From NCBI GenBank assembly GCA_934047225.1, contig OW203997.1:10464417-10528416 (forward strand): a DNA stretch of 64,000 bases, in the 5' to 3' direction. The stretch is from Ypsolopha sequella (taxonomy: Eukaryota; Arthropoda; Insecta; Lepidoptera; Ypsolophidae). The position numbers and the translations under genes are program-made. Shown here in pieces: positions 59,460 through 64,000 of this stretch (within the stretch, counting starts at the first letter, position 1; each line of letters begins with the position of its first letter). Under the pieces are notes generated by a model that saw nothing but the letters and a program-made list of their open reading frames with translations, did not search any database and was not told the DNA's origin.

Positions 59460-59605
59460 TCAAAATTCAAAATTCAAAAAGTTTATTTTGCAAAGTAGGT
59501 ATATATAATACACGTTTCACAAGTCAAATTTTAATCTTATAAAAGTATATGTAATAAAATAATAAATGTACATGAACTACTTAGATTAAATGTTTATTTA
59601 ATTTA
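59460..59605 (-). repeat. Interspersed 3'-end repeat, copy 2
   Basis: AAATTCAAAAAGTTTATTTTG, GCAAAGTAGGTATA and TGTAATAAAATAATAAATGT match 55210-55345 in the same orientation. Confidence 0.55.
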
Positions 59606-59639
59606 TGTAACAATATATATACGATTAAAATTATAGGTA

Positions 59640-60050
59640 AAATATTATTATACAAGGTGATCTTTATCATGTTGGTACCGATGCTTACCAGGGGTCTGAA
59701 TATCTAACTTAAATATTTATCGCTATCGCCTTCAAAAGAACGTGTGATTAACCAGAAACGATGTGTCCTTTACTTTTGAAAGCAATAGCGATAGATATTG
59801 AAGTTAAACAATAATCCTACGGCCCAGCCCCCCTATTCTGTATCTTTGGTTGCCGACTGAACTAGGTGCCTATCATCAAAAACATGGATAAAAACCAAAA
59901 TTTCAAAATTGCCTTTAGTGGGTATTGAACTATTAACAATCTGTGTCGTTACTTCAAGTGCGAACATATCATTAGGAAATCGGAATTCGATAGTATATCT
60001 ATGTTTTTGATGATAGACACCCAGTCCAGAAGGTAACTAGAGATACATAA
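59640..60050. repeat. Two neighbouring foldbacks
   Basis: 59700-59800 pairs ATATCTAACTT...ATCGCTATCGCCTTC with its inverse. 59839-60049 pairs TGTATCTTTGGTTGCC and CCTATCATCAAAAACATGGA with their inverses. Confidence 0.65.
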
Positions 60051-60192
60051 TAGGCCCGCAGGTCTCCTGGTCGACGTTGATTGCATCAACTCAACTCAAG
60101 ACACTTTACCAATATTAAAAACTTAAAGATAATGGATTTGTATTGAAAATAATAATGAGGAACAAACAAATAACTTCGCCTTCATTTAAATC

Positions 60193-60440
60193 GCATCGTA
60201 AACAGAATATTTTGCTTCTGAGGTCACCAATTTCTCGAATATTCTTAGAGAACTGATCAAAAAATTCAAATAAATATTACTACGCATGAGGTCTTCAACC
60301 TTGGAAAAGCGAAGACATTTTCATATTTTTCTCAATACCTATCAATTTCTGAGCCTATACAAGGTGATTTTATATATATAGCCTAATTCATACCGTAGAC
60401 TCGGTAAGTGGCCAGAACCGAGATTCAATGGCTTTGTAAG
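60193..60440 (+). repeat. Direct repeat, copy 2
   Basis: Same content as 56738-56975. It ends about 20 bp before the mariner 3' terminus at 60461. Confidence 0.8.
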
Positions 60441-60460
60441 TAAGTAGTTTCCGTGGCACA

Positions 60461-61700
60461 TACGAGGGGAGGCTGAAAAGTAATCTACCTAACTATGAAA
60501 GAAAAGACGTAACTGGATAGTTTATTTTTATTTTTCTACATAGTCCCCTGCTAATAAAATGCACTTATTACATTTTTCAAATATTGAATTTAAGCCATTA
60601 AAAAAAATATTTTTCGGTTTGTCGTCAAAATAGTCAGAAACCGCTGCCTTCATTTCGTCATCGGTCATAAACCTTCGTCCCCTGAGGTCTTTCTTGAGAA
60701 GTCTAAACAGAAAATAGTCACAGGGGGCTAGATCTGGACTATAAGGGGGGTGGTCAATGGTTTCGAAGCCATTGTCTTTAATTGCTAGCTTTGTTGTGCG
60801 TGCGGTATGCACTGGTGCGTTATCGTGCAAAATCAGAATTCCTTTGCTTAGTTTACCTCGCCGTTTTTCTTTTATTGTCTCTCTTAGTTGATATAATAAG
60901 TTTGAGTAATAATCAGCATTCATTTTAGTTTTCTTCGGTAAATAATCTATGAGCAAAATCCCTTCTGTGTCCCAAAAGATTGTAGCCATAAGTTTACCGG
61001 CCGATGGACAGACCTTGAATTTCCGAGGCGGCTTCTCATCCTTAAATTTCCACTATAACGACTCTTGCTTACTTTCCGGGTCCCATTGTCGAATCCAAGT
61101 CTCATCACATGTTACAATTCTAGAAATTATTTCTTCCTCTTTCCCTCGACTCATGTGCAAAAACTCTTCGCAACATTTGACACGCCTCTCCGTGTTAAAT
61201 GCAGTCAACATTGTAGGGACCCAACGTGCACTAACCTTGGACATGTTCTAATGCTCATGAATTATTTCATTGACTCGCTCTTTACTGACGCCCACATCTC
61301 TAGCTATCTCCCACTGCTTCACTCGACGGTCCTCTAATATAATTTTTTTCACCCTGGCTACATTTTCATCGGTGACGGCCGAAACTGGTCTTCCGCTACG
61401 AGGATCATCTTCGAGGCTCTCGCGACCTAATTTAAACTGCCTTGACCAAAACTTTATAACAAATTCGGAAGAACACGAACTGCCAAACACACGTAACATA
61501 CGCTGTCTGATCTCCGAAGGCGTATTCCCTTCTTTAGTCAAAAACTTAATCACCGCACGCTGCTCGATTTTATCCGTTTTCACTTTTTCTACCGACATGT
61601 TCGAAACAATTGTAGGAGACAAATAAACGTGATGCAATAAACAAATGAATGTAATACATTTTGAAAATAGAATAACAAACGAATATAAATCCATACCAGC
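60461..61700 (-). mobile_element. Mariner-family DNA transposon copy
   Basis: The element contains a DD34D transposase frame. At the 3' end is a mariner-type terminal sequence, CGAGGGGAGGCTGAAAAGTA (60463-60482), preceded by TA. The expected inverted partner at the 5' end near 61.7 kb was not recognisable, so the 5' terminus is diverged or lost and the upper boundary is approximate. It sits just beyond a copy of the repeat at 60193-60440. Confidence 0.85.
60528..61598 (-). pseudogene. Mariner transposase with two in-frame stops
   Basis: From an ATG at 61598-61596 the frame runs 356 codons to a stop at 60528. It is interrupted only by TAG at codon 117 (61250-61248) and TAG at codon 182 (61055-61053). 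There are no frameshifts. The N-terminal third has the paired helix-turn-helix region with RSGRPVS and ARDVGVSKERV. The catalytic triad is intact: D in TCDETW (61106-61104), D in HDNAPVHTA, and D in SPDLAPCDYFLF 34 residues later, which defines DD34D mariner. Length is normal for the family. Both stops are one substitution away from codons usual at those places (Leu and Gln by family comparison, inferred). This is a young but inactive copy. Confidence 0.93.
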
Positions 61701-62049
61701 CAGCATTATTTTTGTATATATTTCTGACCAAGGAGATTACATGTCAGCCGCCCTACGTAGGTATCATCACACAGGTGGTAGAGCTGATGCCGGGCTCGAC
61801 TGTGGAAGTAACACCATCTTACTTAGGGAACCCCTCGAAGTAATTCGGGGGAGAGTAAGAGGACAGCTCACAGGCAAAAAACCAGGAGACCCACCATGCC
61901 TGGGACCGATGGATGGCGGTATATCCATCCCTAATAACCGGGCCTTATATGGAACAGACTGGTGACGGGCAGCGGCGTCACTGGTGCGAGGGTTCCGGCA
62001 CCGCGCTCAACAACCCGCCTGCCGAGCGTGTGTGAGTATGGGCAATTCT

Positions 62050-62115
62050 TCCAGGATGACCGCCGGGAGTGGCAAAGTCCAGCAGTGGACGAACTAGGCT
62101 GATGGATGGATGGAT
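62050..62115 (+). mobile_element. Short LINE tail
   Basis: The plus strand reads DRREWQSPAVDELG, a stop and a GGATGGATGGATGATG tail, matching the end pattern of the LINE fragment at 26820-27170. Only the last codons and the tail remain. The preceding 300 bp (61740-62050) is moderately GC-rich and open but not recognised. Confidence 0.4.
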
Positions 62116-62692
62116 GATGGGTATCATCAACATGATGATGGAATCTGGAACTTAAGAAGTTACAGAAACTCCAAGAAGAAAAACCTTACTGCTGGGTAAT
62201 TAGAGTTATTTCAATGAAAAGATGGTGAAAAGAGCAAGAGAAGAGGAACTCCTCAACAAAGGAATTCGTGTTGAGGATTGATCTCTACATCTTGAAGAGG
62301 GTTCTTATTATTGTAATAATTAGGTTATTTCATTTTAGTAAGCAGGTAAATTAAGGAGCTTCATGAAAAAAATATCTGCTTATAGATATGTACCTACTTA
62401 TGTATGATATCTGTAACGAATCTTAAAAATATATCCTTGGGACATGTTTCTAAATTCACAATTTTACCTATGTTGAAGAAATTCAATTAGATAACTTCCC
62501 TCGATCGTTTTCAACAATACAGCAAAGCGGTATCTTCGCACATATGTATTAACGATAACGATATTAAAAATGCGGCCTCAGCCTCTCTGAATATATAGAT
62601 GTCTGCCCTCGAACACGCACACATGATCCTGAAATCAGAAGGGTGTGAGAGTTTAGTGTTCCTTAATCTGTATATATAAAATTCAAAGTCCT

Positions 62693-63515
62693 GACTGACT
62701 GACCGATATATCAACGCACAGCCTAAACCGCTGGTCCTAGAGACTTGAAATTTTGCATAAAGATACCTAAGATATAGTGTAGGCATCCACTAAGAAAGGA
62801 TTTTTCAAAATTCACCCCCTAATGGGGTGAAACGGGGGTCCAAAGTTTGTATGGGGAAACATGATTAGTTAGACTATTTTATTCGAGACTTCACAGGAGT
62901 ACTCCTATCTATAAATGAAAAACATGTGTTTCAGGTTTTTTCAGAATTCCTCCCCTAAAAGGGGGAAATGGGGTGACAAAATCTGAAAATCAACATGGGT
63001 ATCGTTTGTATGGTTTATCGGGTCGCTGATAACGAAAACAACAACGATTTTAAAATCCAACGTAATGGACGTGAAAAAGGCTTTCCCAGAATTCAACCCC
63101 TAAAAAAGGGAAATGGGGTGACAAAGTCTGAAAACCAACATGGGTATCGTTTATATGGTTTATCGGGTCGCTGATTACGAAAACAACAACAATTTCTAAA
63201 TCCAACGTAGTGGACGTGAAATACCATCATCCCCTGTTGGGGTGCGATGGGGTTGAAATGTGTAAATATCAATATGGGTGTCGTTTTTATGGTTTTTTGG
63301 GACGTTAATTATGAAAATGGCATCGCTTTTTCAAATTTAATATAGTGGACATGAAAATTCTTGAAAGTATGTGTGTCAGAGCAAATCGGCTGTAACAGAC
63401 GGACAGACAGACAGCCACACAAGTGATCCTATTAGGGTTCCATTTTTTCCTTTTGAGGTATCTATCTATCTATATATCGACAATCTATCTATCTATCTAT
63501 CTGTTTATCTATCTT

Positions 63516-63550
<35 letters not shown>

Positions 63551-63851
63551 ATATATGTATCTATCTATATCTAACAATATCCCAGCAAAATACCTTTGGA
63601 ATGGAAGGTGGCACATCCCTAGGGGTTGGACCACGGGGTGCCAAAAAAAGCTTTTTTTTATGTCAAAACTTTGACAGCCTGTTTCTCCCAAACGGCTAGA
63701 GTTAGACCCATGTTGATAGGTGTCTTGGAAAAGGTCTCGACGAGATTTACTTGCCGAAAGTGTCAAAACTTTACAGGCCCGTATCTCCCAAACGGCTGAT
63801 GCTAGACCTATGTTTATGGTACTCTAAGAAAAGGGCTCGGCAAGATCTAGA
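62693..63851 (-). repeat. Microsatellite-rich interspersed repeat, right copy (inverted)
   Basis: On the minus strand it has the same block order as 570-1570: CAAACGGCTG blocks, GATA microsatellite (plus-strand CTAT, 63460-63575), GTCT tract, CCCCTTTTAGGGG-type hairpins and a TCAG end. It differs by an extra tandem internal unit (about 62985-63190 holds two AACATGGGTATCGTTTRTATGG blocks). No coding content. Confidence 0.85.
63455..63575. repeat. CTAT microsatellite
   Basis: Repeated CTATCTATCTAT with interruptions inside the right copy of the end repeat. It is the counterpart of the GATA tract at 845-910. Confidence 0.9.
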
Positions 63852-64000
63852 AGACGTTAAAAAAAAAGTCGAAAAAAAAATTTGCCAAACATTTGATCGG
63901 CCATATCTCCCAAACGGCTAATCGTAGGGAGTTCGGGTTTTAACGATTGTGATCGGTCAATCTGGGGCTAAATGACCAAAAAAAAATTTAATTTGACAGG

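Noticed and set aside
61270..61626. 118-codon plus-strand frame
   Set aside because: Antisense of the mariner transposase.

Overview
This is nuclear DNA from an insect, almost certainly a moth or butterfly. The sequence is AT-rich and mostly non-coding. It is crowded with interspersed repeats of a style familiar from Lepidoptera: GTCY-microsatellite repeats with paired GTTCCGTAC and CAAGTGCGAGT motifs, RTE-like LINE tails ending in CGCGGGCA, tRNA-derived SINEs and many foldback elements. No prokaryotic feature (operon, CRISPR, bacterial RNA gene) is present.

One host gene can be fully assembled. It lies on the minus strand between about 31.36 kb and 18.14 kb. Five exons (31233-31293, 25910-26129, 20965-21095, 19981-20136, 18139-18290) join with matching GT/AG sites and intron phases 1, 2, 1 and 1. 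They give a 239-residue secreted protein of the takeout / juvenile-hormone-binding-protein (JHBP) superfamily. A TATA box lies about 90 bp upstream of its ATG. Its introns hold most of the DNA between 18 and 31 kb and have absorbed foldback elements, TIR elements and LINE fragments.

The rest is mobile DNA. (1) A DD34D mariner transposase at 60.5-61.6 kb is readable throughout except for two in-frame TAG stops. (2) There are decayed C-terminal pieces of non-LTR retrotransposon proteins at 11.2-11.7, 26.8-27.2, 39.6-39.8 and 54.5-54.7 kb. (3) Three families of non-autonomous elements bounded by TTAA (here called A, B and C) total twelve copies; eleven of them also carry related TTAAGG-type ends or recognisable remnants of them. 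Two family-A copies contain a second foldback element. (4) There are many other TIR or foldback elements, including a 123-bp-arm hairpin built around a tRNA-like sequence at 10.2-10.4 kb and a 604-bp hairpin at 52.6-53.3 kb. (5) A compound repeat of about 0.8 kb occurs three times, twice in tandem at 6.0-7.7 kb, and carries a short fragment resembling a tyrosine-recombinase-like transposon protein.

Layout: 0-2 kb is a microsatellite-rich repeat that recurs inverted at 62.7-63.9 kb. 2-18 kb is intergenic repeats. 18-31 kb is the JHBP-like gene. 31-60 kb is intergenic, with nested TTAA elements and foldbacks. 60.4-61.7 kb is mariner. Most repeat boundaries were read by eye and are approximate to a few bases. 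Family assignments for repeats are inferences from termini and motifs.
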